Shown piece by piece: positions 51,965 through 63,838 of a DNA stretch of 64,000 nucleotides; position 1 is the first letter of the stretch; each line of letters starts with the position of its first letter. Both the position numbers and the translations under genes were made by a program. This stretch comes from Smittium mucronatum. Its lineage: Eukaryota; Kickxellomycota; Harpellomycetes; Harpellales; Legeriomycetaceae. The notes under the pieces were generated by a model that saw nothing but the letters and a program-made list of their open reading frames with translations, was not told the origin of the DNA and did not search any database. The DNA is taken from contig LSSL01000593.1 of NCBI GenBank assembly GCA_001953115.1, forward strand, positions 25,902-89,901, in the 5' to 3' direction.

Positions 51965-52326
51965 CTCATTCTGGGCCAAAAATGCGTTGGATTTCTGATT
52001 TTCATATACATAATTTTTTACTTTTTTTTTTTGTATCACGGAGTTTTATTGTAAGATAACGTCATTATAAATTTTTACTTGATCATTATAACAATAATGT
52101 CAATTATTAGAGCTGATAATAATAGTGATGATTTTCGCACTAAGAAAAATAATTGAATTTTATGTATCGTAGTTTCTGTAGGCATATTACGGTTCAAATT
52201 TAGGCGAAAAAAGAACGTTCAATTAAATTGCATTCTAGAAATTGGGTTATTTTTGTTATGATTAAAATGGATAGTTATTAGGCTTTAAAAGCAGGAGCCA
52301 CGTCCCATTTTTAGGCATGGAAAGGG
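51965..52326. mobile_element. TTAA-type MITE, copy 3, interrupted (about 362 bp)
   Basis: Ends CTCATTCTGGGCCAAAAATG (left) and, on the other strand, CCCTTTCCATGCCTAAAAATG (right) are inverted relative to each other; the flanks TTAG and CTAA are one change each from TTAA. The element is degraded and carries a retrotransposon tail at 52022-52067. Confidence 0.5.
52022..52067 (-). mobile_element. 5'-truncated retrotransposon 3' end
   Basis: On the minus strand this ends ...CTTACAATAAAACTCC-GTGATAC followed by A11. It matches the tail at 63839-64000 up to GTCATTA, then diverges. The flanks offer AATTTTTTACTT before and AATTTTTACTT after, an 11-12 bp possible target duplication with one T difference, but low in complexity. 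Confidence 0.6.
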
Positions 52327-53196
52327 CTAACCCTCAGATTTCAAAAGAACTATTTACTCTCAAATCCAAAATGAATATTCATAATGGTGGCGCTTTTTCC
52401 TTCTTCTTTTCAAGATAAAAATTATAAAACTGGGAAATTATTACCCCCTTCGATTCCCAGAACTTTCTTTGCAATGAATTCATAATAAGTATTCATTCAT
52501 GCAATATACTAAAGAAACTCGAGGATGAATTTTATAGTATTTTTTGACTTTTTCTCAATCAGTATTATTAAAATGGAATTTATTCTGTTTCCACTTTGAT
52601 TTTATTTTGAATAACTCTTTTTCTAGAAAAGATTGAATTTATTTTTATACCGAAAAATAGCTTGATTTTTTCTAATAAAATTTACTAAAAAAAATGGCAC
52701 TCTTTATCAATCCATCAGCGTTAGCTAATATAGCCCTTTTAATATCCTCTGAACTCAAAGATGTGTTGGGCTACTAATTAACCTCAAACCGATTCTAGCG
52801 AGTTATGAAGCCACTAGAGCGACCGATTAGAATCCGATGCCAAGTATTTAAAAAAGTTTTCACTGCTTTTTTTTAATAAAAATTCAAAAACTTTTAATCT
52901 CATGTATAAAAAAAGAGTTCCTATTCGCAAAAAGTGCTGCTTTTTATTTATCCATTAGAGAAGTTCAGCCAATATATATTCGCAATCGAATCAAGCTTTA
53001 TCACCTACTGAAGAATGAATACCATTGTTGTATCTTCAGCCCAGACAGGGTTAATGATTTAATAGCAGGCCATAAAGTATACAAATGGAAATAAGAAACT
53101 CAATTTCCAACACTTTATAATTCCTCAAGAGCAAATTTCATTTGCAGTTTCGATTGATACTATCGTATCTCTTTCTTTTTTCATTTGACCCTTTAA
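52327..53196. other. Gene-free spacer among MITEs
   Basis: No gene seen; intermediate base composition. Confidence 0.5.
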
Positions 53197-53510
53197 CCCT
53201 TTCAAGGCCGGTGGTGCAAAAATGTCTGATTTTTTAGCCAAATATACACTTTAAAACCCCAGATTTTGATAATTGGATTAGTTATATATATTATTGAATA
53301 GAAAACTCCGATTTTCATATATGAACCCTATACATTCTTGGGTCTAGAAAGAGTTATTTCCAAAAACACGCTGAATTCCCATTTGTGCAATAATTCAGCT
53401 TCTATTTGATGATAAATAATATTAACTCAATTACAGGAGAATATAGGAAATCGGATTTTATTGTTGACCGAAAAATCAACGCCATTTTTGCACCACCTGC
53501 CCGGAAAGGG
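53197..53510. mobile_element. TTAA-type MITE, copy 4 (314 bp)
   Basis: Terminal inverted repeats match at 25 of 28 positions (CCCTTTCAAGGCCGGTGG on the left, CCCTTTCCGGGCAGGTGG on the right, both continuing TGCAAAAATG). The left flank is TTAA (53193-53196), the right flank TCTA. There is no open frame inside. Confidence 0.7.
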
Positions 53511-53948
53511 TCTACACAATTAGAAAGGATGGTTATTGAGACATGTGTGGTTGATATTAAATATTAGCTTTTCTTCATGAATTCATATTACATTCTATTA
53601 TTGAACCATCTGCAAGTTAAATAGTCAAACCTAAAAACGTGTCTTTTCTCCTATTTGTGAATATTGATACCAATGGATGAAATTGTAAGGTACTTTATTA
53701 GGAGCCTCGAATACTTTTTTTTATTACCCCAAGTCTAGAAATCCAATCAACTTGTGTTGGTGCTAGATTACAAGTTTTTGACCAGTCCTGTAGATTGTTA
53801 ATAAGCATAGGTTATTTTACATCGTCATTATGAACAGAATGTTGATTTTATTAAGTGTCTAGTTTCGAAGCCTTTTTTTTCCTTTCAGAGCCCGAGTTTA
53901 ATGTATTTCTGAAAGCCAAGTATCAAGTAATGTAAATCTGTTGATTAA

Positions 53949-54109
53949 CCTCTTCAGGTCCCTAGGTGCAAAAATAGCATCTATTTTTTTCAATAAAATA
54001 TTTAATATCAAATCAACATTTTTAATTAGGTTAACCCTGTGTTACATCTATTATGAAATGCAAGGGTTTCTTGAAAATTAATCCAATACATTTTAGGGCC
54101 AGGGATGGG
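53949..54109. mobile_element. TTAA-type MITE, copy 5 (161 bp)
   Basis: The left end CCTCTTCAGGTCCC followed by TGCAAAAATAGC matches the right-type end of copies 1 and 2; the right end (other strand CCCATCCCTGGCCC) matches their left type, so this copy is in the opposite orientation. Flanks are TTAA on the left and CTAA on the right. Confidence 0.55.
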
Positions 54110-54398
54110 CTAAAACATTCTTAGTAATGGAACTCAAATCCTTTCTAAAAATTGCTTATGCATCAAACTAATTACTTTTTAGGGTATATTTTAGGAGCCT
54201 ATTAGTTTTTAGTGCGTAATCATTCCCACGCCTTTATCGACTCTTTACTACCCATTTATTCACAACTGATAAAAATGCCATTTATAATAATATTTGAATA
54301 AAAACTCTCTTACAAACAGCTACCCTATAATATTTAGTTTGAAAAACATAGCTCTCGACACCATCGCTTTCTTTATTGCCAACATTATGCGGTTTCAA

Positions 54399-54444
<46 letters not shown>

Positions 54445-56816
54445 GTTATTGTTATTATATATTGCATTTGCTTCTAATAATAGCCACCAATCATTCTATT
54501 AAAATCTAAAAATATTTTTTGATAAAAATAAATGTCTTTTAATAGTTAAGGATATATTATCATAAATTCATCTCCTAGACACTCATTGCAATAAATCAGT
54601 TTGTTTTAGCCCACTGATTTTGAAAGCCCCCATTTAGTATGAGTTTATCAAATGTACTCTCATTAATGGCGAAAGAATCTCTAATGCGTCATACAAATTG
54701 CAATTTAATTCGTATTTGCTCAATGATCTTTGGCTCAAATTTGCTAAAAATAAACTGTCGAAATGGCCAATAGTTTATCCAATAAATACATGTATTAGTA
54801 GCAAAACAATACGTTTAGTTCTCGACTATTTTTAAATCACAGCCCTTTTTTTGTCCGTTGATCACGAAAATGTAAATTGGCTTACCCAATCAACATTTAT
54901 CTCGATATATCTATTTTTATAAATTCAGGCCTTAAATTACAATGATGAAAATGTAAACAATTCAAACTATAAAAGATCAAAGTGGTACGAGGCTAAAAAA
55001 TTAATGTCTGGCTTCAAACCAATTAAAATAAAAGTATAGATTCTCAGCCCGTCTTAGTTCAAGGCAAAATAGCACAAACCATTATTCCCCTTTCAGTATC
55101 CAAAATACTGGGTATTATTTATAAAAAAAATTTGGTTTCTGATTGACAGTACTGACATTAATCTAATAGAACAGCGAGTAGCTTTATCTAAAAAATCATG
55201 GAAATTTACTTTAAAGTTGCGTCCCTGGAATAATAAAGAGCTAAGCCAATGAATTGGATATACCGCAAAGACTCGTTAATATTTACGACTTTGATTTTAT
55301 TGGTAGAAAATATATTGTTAATTCGAAAAATTGTGCTTTTCTTTTAAAGGCCTTCAATTAAAAAAATATCTCATGAAAAGTTATTCGCTATAAAATATTT
55401 ACATTTATAAAAAATAGGTTCCTATTGCCAAATCCACACACCTTACAAATGTTCATAGTCAAATCTTTAAACCACCATTCCTGTAAATAAATGAAAAACT
55501 AAAATTCTTTTTAGCCCTTTTAGGATCGGGACAAAAAAATGGCTACTAATCTTGTATCAATACAAACATTACTTGTAAATTCGTATTAGTAATTGATTAG
55601 CTAGTCCTAGTTTCCAAAAGGAAAATAATAGTCTTCTTCTATAGAACCTCAACCTATTTTTTATCTTGGAAATAATCCAAATCCGAGACTCTTTTTGGTA
55701 GCAAAAACTTCCTTAAGTTTTTGCCATCTTCTTGATTCCGAAAACCCCAAATTTACTGGGTAACTCGGGATTTAGACTCAAAAAAAAAATTCTAATAGGT
55801 GCCAAGGCTATTTGAATACTGGCACTTTTGTTAATTTTTTCTGTAAATTAAAACTCGAAAATAAACGTGTTTTCGAAAATGGATATTTTTAGCCTTTGGT
55901 TGTACGGATATCTATTTTTTATTAAACTTTTTTATTACCCCTCAAAATGCTGGAAATGTACCTGTCATAATCCCAGAAAGGTTTTATTCAAACAAAATTT
56001 TATCAAAATATATTTCTTGTTCAGTAATTTCATTTATAAAATAAAACAGTTGGCCTAAAAAACATATCTTTCCGGCGTTTTTTTTAATTATTCAAAGTCG
56101 GTGAACCACAACAATGATTTAGTTTATTATGCTAATTGCAACATTGTTCTGCTCCAGTATTTGGAGGATTAAATCGTCAAAGATCATATAGGAATTCTTA
56201 AAAAAAACAAACGGTAAAACCTGTAATAGTATCTAATTTACTTTTTAATAAAAACATTGATTAGTAATAAGCCACTTTTTATTCGATAAAATATTAAATG
56301 TGGCGAATATTAATCGGAAGAAATCTAATGTAAGCCAATTCGCCACAATTTTGAAATCTACATATTGCTAATAAGCCAATAGTATGTTGATGCAAAATAT
56401 TCCTATTAGTATTGTCGGGAAAAAGCTTTTGGTTTTGATATGAATCTCCCATATTAATTATCAGGTGTATCAATAATATTGTCACCTTTTCAGCATTGGC
56501 AAAATAATGAAAAATAATTAACTACAATGTGAATTTGTATCTTTATTGATTTGGTGGTGTATAATTCCCAATATAACTCAATGATATAAACAATAAAAAA
56601 TTATCATAATCACGAAAAAAAACTCACTACATTGACTGTACTCAAATCTAATGTGGACGATTTAAAAAAAACAGTAAATTTTATTCGGAATATAAATGAA
56701 CATAATAAAATTAGGTCAAATAACTTATTTGATATACTACAAACCTAAATAAATAATATATATTATAATTCAAGAAGAATTATCTGGTGCCTTAAATACC
56801 GTTTTGTCAAAAATTT
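54110..56816. other. Gene-free flank with an orphan MITE end
   Basis: No gene found. At 55511-55545 a TTAG followed by CCCTTTTAGGATCGGGAC and an A7 run then TGGC looks like a lone MITE end without a visible partner. ATG frames 55867-56058 and 56294-56485 have no motifs. Confidence 0.5.
54400..54444 (+). repeat. (ATT)15 microsatellite
   Basis: Fifteen perfect ATT units, followed by imperfect GTT/ATT units. It creates poly-Y and poly-I frames on both strands, which are not genes. Confidence 0.95.
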
Positions 56817-56889
56817 CGATCACGGTGGGACTCGAACCCACAATCTTCAGATCCGAAGTCTGACGCCTTATCCATTAGGCCACGCGACC
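56817..56889 (-). tRNA. tRNA-Arg(UCG)
   Basis: Full cloverleaf on the minus strand: acceptor GGTCGCG/CGTGATC (two G-U pairs), D-stem GCCT/AGGC, anticodon stem TCAGA/TCTGA with loop CTTCGGA (anticodon TCG in DNA), T-stem GTGGG/CCCAC with loop TTCGAGT, discriminator G. No intron, no encoded CCA. A T5 run begins 3 nt after the 3' end, a normal Pol III terminator. It reads CGA codons. Confidence 0.96.
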
Positions 56890-57437
56890 ATGATGTTAGT
56901 CACTCTTGTAATAATATTATTAAATGTAAACCTTTTATGTTGTTGCTTTCTCTTTATTTGTGAGTTTTTTAGCTTTTTGAAATCCTAAAAAAAATATTAC
57001 TTTCTTTATAGACCCCCCATTATTTGCGAATCACCAGTAATAAATAATTATTTAATACGATTATATTTTACTTCTTTTTACTCAAATGCACTTTTGAACC
57101 TGGTTTTATATTAAAGATTTCACAATTGATTAAATCAAAATTGAGTACAATATAGCTCACCCAACTTTTATTTAGCATGGATAAAAATATTTTTATTTTG
57201 CAGGAAATACTGTTTATTCAAATATACTGCTAAAATTTAACTTATTGGAAAGACAAGGTCTCCATTTCTTCATTTGAGGTTTCCTTTAATTGTGATATCG
57301 CTTAGAATAACCAAGTCCTCAAAGAAGCTTAATCCACTTCTATTATGGAAATTTTTAATTGAATAATATGTATTATTTATTCCATTTGTTACTGATATAT
57401 TAGATCTTGTAATTAATATTTATTCTTTCTTTCTTTC

Positions 57438-57472
57438 TTTTTTTTGTATCACGGAATTTTACTGAAAGATTA
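57438..57472 (-). mobile_element. 5'-truncated retrotransposon 3' end with A-rich tail
   Basis: On the minus strand it carries the same terminal GTAAAATTCC-GTGATAC core, then a poly(A) that grades into AAAG repeats (TTTC units at 57425-57440 on the plus strand). About 27 bp of the family tail is kept. A possible 7-bp duplication (TATTCTT) is weak. Confidence 0.55.
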
Positions 57473-58118
57473 AGATCTATTCTTGCATGATACTAAAATC
57501 AACTTCATTTAATGTTATTAAAATCTTTATTCAATATAAGTATTAAATTTCTCAGATTTTTTTTGGTATGCTCCGATTTTGTATAAGATTTTATAAAGAG
57601 TTATATCGAATCAATATCATATCAATATTTTGGTTGAATTAATAAACTCGGATGAAATTTAAGAATATTTAACGCTAAAAAAAAAGTTAAAGGGACTTAA
57701 AACAAACAAGTCAAAGAATATAAGCTCAAATCTTTTATCATAAACTTTCATTATTTATTCTTCATTAAAATATTCCTAATAATACTCTTTACCAATAATA
57801 GGATTAACCCTCCCCCCTCAAAGTCTTTGACATCACAGTTCAATAAATAAATTCGGATAAAAGCTATACTTAATCACTCCCGAAGATACAATATTGAGCT
57901 AAATTTATTGTTAGAATTAAAATTTTTCTTTTATTTCTAAAAGGGGATTGTTTTTCTAATAAATCTGAAAGCACTCTCCAATTAATACTTTCTCTTTTTT
58001 TTTACTCGTTTGAAAAGTTTTTTAGAATTCCTGCAAAATTTTCGTAAAACCTCTCATTATTCTCGAATTTTTTTCTCTCTTAAACCTCAAAGGAACTGTT
58101 TTTATATATTATACTACA

Positions 58119-58119
58119 A

Positions 58120-58142
<23 letters not shown>
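58119..58142. repeat. (AT)12 microsatellite
   Basis: Twelve perfect AT units followed by a T run. Confidence 0.9.
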
Positions 58143-58151
<9 letters not shown>

Positions 58152-61100
58152 TTTATTTAAATTTATGTTTCCTTTGCTATTCGCGATTAATTTTTTTCAG
58201 AAGAAGAATATATATTTAATAACAAGGAAAGCCTTTAGACATTTTTTTATCATATATTCAAAAAAATCTTAATATATTTATATTTATATTCTCGTGTAGA
58301 TAGTCATATAGTTATTTCGCAATGAGAGCATGACCACATATTCTTTATTTTTATTTACCTTTATTCCTTCTGAAATTTAATCTATTTGATTAATTTTTTA
58401 ATTTTAAATCAGCGACTGGATTTTATATTTACGCATTAGATTTAATATTATAAACCCATAAATAAATTTTCCTGAAATATCTATATGTAAATTTTAATAA
58501 ATAGAATCTATGGAAATTTCTTTTATAGAATCTTAATCGTGCCTTAAATTCTTGAAATTAAGTTATGATAATTTTTTTCAAAAAGTAACATTTTAGATGT
58601 ATAATGGGTATTTTGAAATAAAATTAGATGAAAAAAATATTTTAAAAAACGGTTTTTATAGAAATTATTTAGTTTGTACATGTTTAGATTTATGGATATT
58701 TTTTTCTGAATTTTTTTTTTCGCTAGCCCTTCATATGTGTATATAATTACTTAAATGAAAATGACCTTCTTATAAAAATTAAAAATCCATTTATTCGTGA
58801 AATTTAACTTTATTAAAACGTAGAATAATAAAATTAATAAAGTATTAAAAATATTTTTTTGGATATATTAATCATAAGTTGATTAAAATCAAAATAATAA
58901 ATAAATTTCGTCTATTTTTGGGTTCAAAATATTTATATATTTATTTAATATTATTCTATAATGGTTTTTGATATTATAGTAAATAATTATTTCGAAATTT
59001 TATATCATTGGAATTTTATAAAAGCGTATATTCGTATTTTTTGAAAGACTTTATTCGTTTTTGAATGGATCATTTTACGAAAGATTTGTATTTATAATTA
59101 CGGGTTTACTTTTTGTTAATATTCTATTAATATTGGAATGTATAAATATATTTATTTAAATATAAATAATCAGTTTAAAATGGTTTATATATCTATAATA
59201 TGATATAAAATCAAATTCTCCAAAAAATAAAGATAAATCTTCCATTATTCAGCGACCAGTGCCCAAAAAATAATTTTTGATATTTTTGGAAAAAAAATTT
59301 ACATAAATTAATTAGAAAAAAAATCCCTGAATAATTTTATCAAACAAATATTTGAAAAAAATATATATAAAATAAATTAAATTTTTAAAAATCAAGTCAT
59401 TAATTCTTTAAAATATTTTTTGATTTTATCTAAAAGCCTCAATAACCACCACTAAAATATATGTTCATTAGACGGTAAAAATAATTTTATAACTCAAAAT
59501 CGTAGCTCTGTAAACTTTTAGTTGATTAAATAGTTCAAATTGAATCTTTTGAGGCCCCTAACCAAAAAATCTTTTAATATATACACTGGATTAATAAATT
59601 AAAGATTAAATTTGGGCTTTCTATTGGAAATTTTTATGCAATATATTAAATTATTTTTTTTCAATCTTTTATTAGTTGAAATTATATATTAAAATTTTTA
59701 TTTTTTTTAAACTCTACTATACTGGGAAACATATTTTTTAAATAGACCCAAAAAAATTAATTATTTTCCTTTTTTTCTACTGAAGAAAATACAATAGTAT
59801 TATAATTTTTTTAAACGTGCTATTTAGGGGGTTTAAAGATATTTATCGAAAAAAAACCCCATGGATTTATTAATAATGATTTTTTTCTATATAAAAAATA
59901 AATTTTGCATTTATGACCCAACATTTCAAAAATTTATTTCAGTTTTATTGGATTTGAATCACCCAAAATATTGGGTATATTTACGATTGAAATCAAGAAA
60001 TATAAAATCAAATATAAAATATTGAGATGTAAGACATCATAAAAAATCTTTAAAAGGATATGATTTTATGCAAAAAAATAATAATTTAACAAGTATATAT
60101 GAGATTTGTAATCGTAAAAGTATATAATTTAAAAAAATAAAATATTATTTGATTATTCAAATTGTAAAATTTGGAGAAATAAATCAAGAATATTTAATTT
60201 TAAATATAATTAAAGAAGTAAAGAAAATAATATTCAACATGCGCAAATTGTGATATATTTATAAAACCATTATTTTATAAAATTTAACTGTAAAAATGTA
60301 CCGCGATATTCAATTTTTTATTTTTGGAAAAAATTATAAATTTTATACACTTTTTTTGTGTAATTATTGTTATTAAATATATTTAAATCGATAAAAGGCC
60401 AAAAAAATTGATAAATTAGCCATTAAAGCCGAAAAGTTTCGGTCAAAAAAATTTTTTATTAAAAAAAACTGATTTTTAAAATAATCTGGAATTTCATGAA
60501 ATATTCAATATGTCCAAAAAAAATTTTATACTTGTGATACAGGGATATTGTAAAATTTTTCGCGCTATTAAAATAACTTTTATTGAGGTTGATAAATGTG
60601 TAAATTGGTATATTTTTTCAATTTAATTAAACTGAAATTTTAAATTAGCCGACTTTAATTTTCTGGTGAAAAATATATTTATACAGAGAGTCATATAAAA
60701 GATATTGATATTTTTAAAAATCACATATTACTTATAATCTATTATTATTTTTTAAAAATTATTATAAATTTTATAATGGTAAATTTTTTAATTATTTAGT
60801 TTTAGTATTAATTTGTTCAGTCTGTTCTATAAAATTTATCAAATATACTTTAAAGTAGAAATTTCAGCTGCTGAAATTTATTCATCGGATCATTAAAAAA
60901 ATAAACCAAATATATTTTCATAATAACCTTTTAAGAAATTATATTTTGTCTATTTAAAATTATTTTGCTGATGAATTTCTTCTCTAGTTTTTTTACTACA
61001 TTATAAAAAATTTTACTTTTTCTAAAGCTGAACCTGGATCTCCAAAAATGGATATGTTTATATTATGATATATATGATAATAACGTAGATATAAAAAATA

Positions 61101-61489
61101 AGATACGACCTTTAACATATTAAAATGTGATTATAATTAAAAAGTAGTGTTTAACTTCTTTTATGATTTCGATCATGATTGGTTACTATATGAAATAAAA
61201 AAAGATTGAAATTATAATTTAATTTTTTTTAACTGCAAGCATTTCTATTAAATTTTTAATCGCTTATGAATAGACTTCGTAATTAACTCGGGACTCATTG
61301 ATATTTAATTATGCTCTTACAACATATTTTTTTATTATTTTAATCATAGTGCTCCAATTTAGCTTCATTATATCTAAGATACCAATAAATATGATTAAAA
61401 TGCGATTAGCTAATCATTTTTAGCCTTTATTTCTGAATAAAATGCTATCCACACGCCCATTGCCTTTATCAGGTTCTTTATTTTTTTTT

Positions 61490-62112
61490 CTCCTAAGAGA
61501 TAAATACCTTGCAGTGGTTTAGGGGCTTAATATTGTACTTTTCGAAGTACAATAGGCCAAAATTTCTCATAGAGTTGTACTATTCTTGTTTATGAGTATT
61601 GGAGACATCGAAAAACGATTAGGAGGACAGATACTCTAGAGGAGAGTCATCTAGAAACGGGAGGAACCGATCGTTTAGCACAGCTGAGACATATACTAGT
61701 TTGCAAGTCCAGCGTTCGACGGTCAGACGGATCTAAGAGTCTAATATCTATTTGCAGGAAAGCCATTTCGATCAATCCCACGTTTAGGTATGAGCCTGAT
61801 TTTATTAATCCTGTTAGAAGTAGGCTCTGAATAGGAGCTCAGTAGATTAAATGAACTATTTTTCTTTGACAAAGAGTTTAATTCTTGACTTAACGTAACC
61901 ACAGTCATCCAGCCTACTTGAAGCAATGTCAGGGGGGGTCTTTCGGTTAGTAGATTGAACCCTTGTTCCGTAGGTATTCAGCCAGTAGACCGACAGATGA
62001 GCTTATTGTAGTTAGTATAATAGTATTTTATATATTACTTTTTCTTTTTTTAATATTTTTTTAGTATATTTTTTAATGAATTATCTTACAATAAAATTAT
62101 GTGATAAATAAA
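61490..62112 (+). mobile_element. Non-LTR retrotransposon 3' region, plus copy
   Basis: Moderate-GC body (about 61490-62030) ending in an AT-rich 3' trailer with CTTACAATAAAATTATGTGA and an A-rich end. From 61957 to the end it is the inverted counterpart of 63839-64000. A plus-strand frame of about 80 codons runs from about 61572 to a TGA near 61830, with no recognised domain; it could be the end of the element's polyprotein. The minus-strand frame at 61741-61926 opens with TTG. The 5' boundary is not defined. Confidence 0.6.
61531..61554 (+). other. Perfect hairpin with TTCG tetraloop
   Basis: TATTGTACTT, then TTCG, then the exact reverse complement of the first ten bases. As RNA this is a 10-bp stem with a UUCG loop, a very stable class of tetraloop. 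It lies at the 5' side of the moderate-GC body of the plus retrotransposon copy. Confidence 0.85.
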
Positions 62113-63607
62113 GCTTTGTTTTTTTTTTGAAGATAAATCGAAAGTGACTTAAAATCAATTTAAATCTGGTGTTTTCTCCATAAATGCCGTGATAAAAAAA
62201 TTTATTTCCCGGTAAAAATGTAATATTGGGGTTTCAAGATCGATTAAGTTCCCATTGAAGCATCTGTATATTTATGGAAATTTCTTGAGGATAAGTTTTA
62301 AAATCGATTTAATTAATTTGATAAAATTTAAAATATTAAATTTCTTCACTCGATATTTTTTAGGATTTATTTCTTTTAAATTGGAATAAAACATAACAAA
62401 CCATGACTTTATATTTTAAATTTTGATATGAGAAGCAAGAAAAAAAGCAAATTGGATTCCAAATTATTTAAAAAGGAGATACTAGGAACAAGATTTCTTA
62501 ATTTCGGTACCGAAAATCTTAAAAAACCCATAATGAGTTACTTTAATCTTATAATATATTCTCAAGTTAATAATAAGTAGCTAAGTATATCCTATCGAAA
62601 TTTTATATTTTCCATCTAGAGCGGGATAAAGTGCAATTAAAACTGAATAGAGTCTTTTTTTAAAAATATTTTTTCAAAACCAAAAAAATAGTTAAGTTTT
62701 TATAAAAAAAACCCAACCAATTGGAACATTTTGGAAGTTCAAAAGCGCTAAGAATATAAATATTATTATCTTTTTTTTTTGAAAAAAATTAAATGCGATA
62801 GAATTCAATAATTTGAAATACAGCTAAATAGAAGTGTTTAAACCTTTTAAAACATATAAAGAACGACGCGTTTTTTTATTTTGGTAATATTTACTTATTT
62901 TTTTTTTGGATAAGATCTTATTTTTAGAATAAATGAGCATTCTGGGAACATGAGACATATTTTATAAAAATTTTATGATATATAACTTTCACTAGTATTT
63001 TAATTGTTTTTTTTTACAAAAAATTATATTATAAAACAGAGTTTTTTATTCGATTAATACACATAATTCTAAAATTACACAATTTTAAAGACTTTAAATG
63101 AAGTTTAAAACTACACGGAGATATTTTATTAAAAAATACTTAGGAATTACGAATACGAATTTTTAATTTTTTCCTATATAATCCAAATTTATTGTGTAAT
63201 AAGTGTGTTTTGGCTGTGTTATTTTATGGATTAATGTTTTTTATAATTAATATATATTTGTAGCATAAATTTATTTTTAATCAATTTTCGCGGATTTAAA
63301 ATATAATTGCTACCCGTTATAAAAATATTTTTTTTAATGAAAAATTTACTTTTATTAGGATTTATTTTACGAATAATGAAAGTGAATTCTATAGCTTAAC
63401 CCGAGGGAATAGTTTTAAAATAAATTTAATGGTTTTAATTAGGATCTAAATTTTTAATACCAGAAAAATTATTCTTTGATCATTATAATTGAAATTTTTT
63501 TATAGTTTATATTAAAATTTACATTTCGTTACTGTTTTTTTGTTTAAATCTAAAAAATGCTTTTCAATCTGGAAAATTTAGCGAATATTTATTTCAATTA
63601 AATAGGA

Positions 63608-63625
63608 ATATATATATATATATAT
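63608..63625. repeat. (AT)9 microsatellite
   Basis: Nine AT units. Confidence 0.85.
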
Positions 63626-63715
63626 GTAAAACATGTAAATATTCTATAAATAGTTTTATTAAAAAAAGAATATATTTTTTTTCTGACGATTAAAAAAGTG
63701 TAAAATAATTCATTT

Positions 63716-63739
63716 AATAATAATAATAATAATAATAAT
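63716..63739. repeat. (AAT)8 microsatellite
   Basis: Eight AAT units. Confidence 0.9.
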
Positions 63740-63838
63740 CAGCTTTCATAATTTATTCTTAATTTTAATGAGTAAAACAATAAATCTTGAATTCTCAAAG
63801 CAATTCATAATCTATAATACTATATATAGATTGAGAAA

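Larger units (their letters stand above)
56890..61489. other. AT-rich desert
   Basis: No gene found. It contains a retrotransposon tail at 57438-57472 and an AT microsatellite at 58119-58142. Confidence 0.6.
62113..63838. other. AT-rich spacer between inverted retrotransposon tails
   Basis: No gene seen. Microsatellites (AT)9 at 63608-63625 and (AAT)8 at 63716-63739. Confidence 0.6.

Noticed and set aside
52022..52067. Reading the shared TGTATCACGG motif as the start of an LTR
   Set aside because: It begins with TG as an LTR would, but a T-run always precedes it. On the other strand this gives AATAAA plus poly(A), and the copy at 13354 has a 16-bp duplication, longer than the 4-6 bp of LTR elements.
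54282..54509. Overlapping frames with poly-isoleucine and poly-tyrosine
   Set aside because: Both are translations of the (ATT)15 microsatellite.
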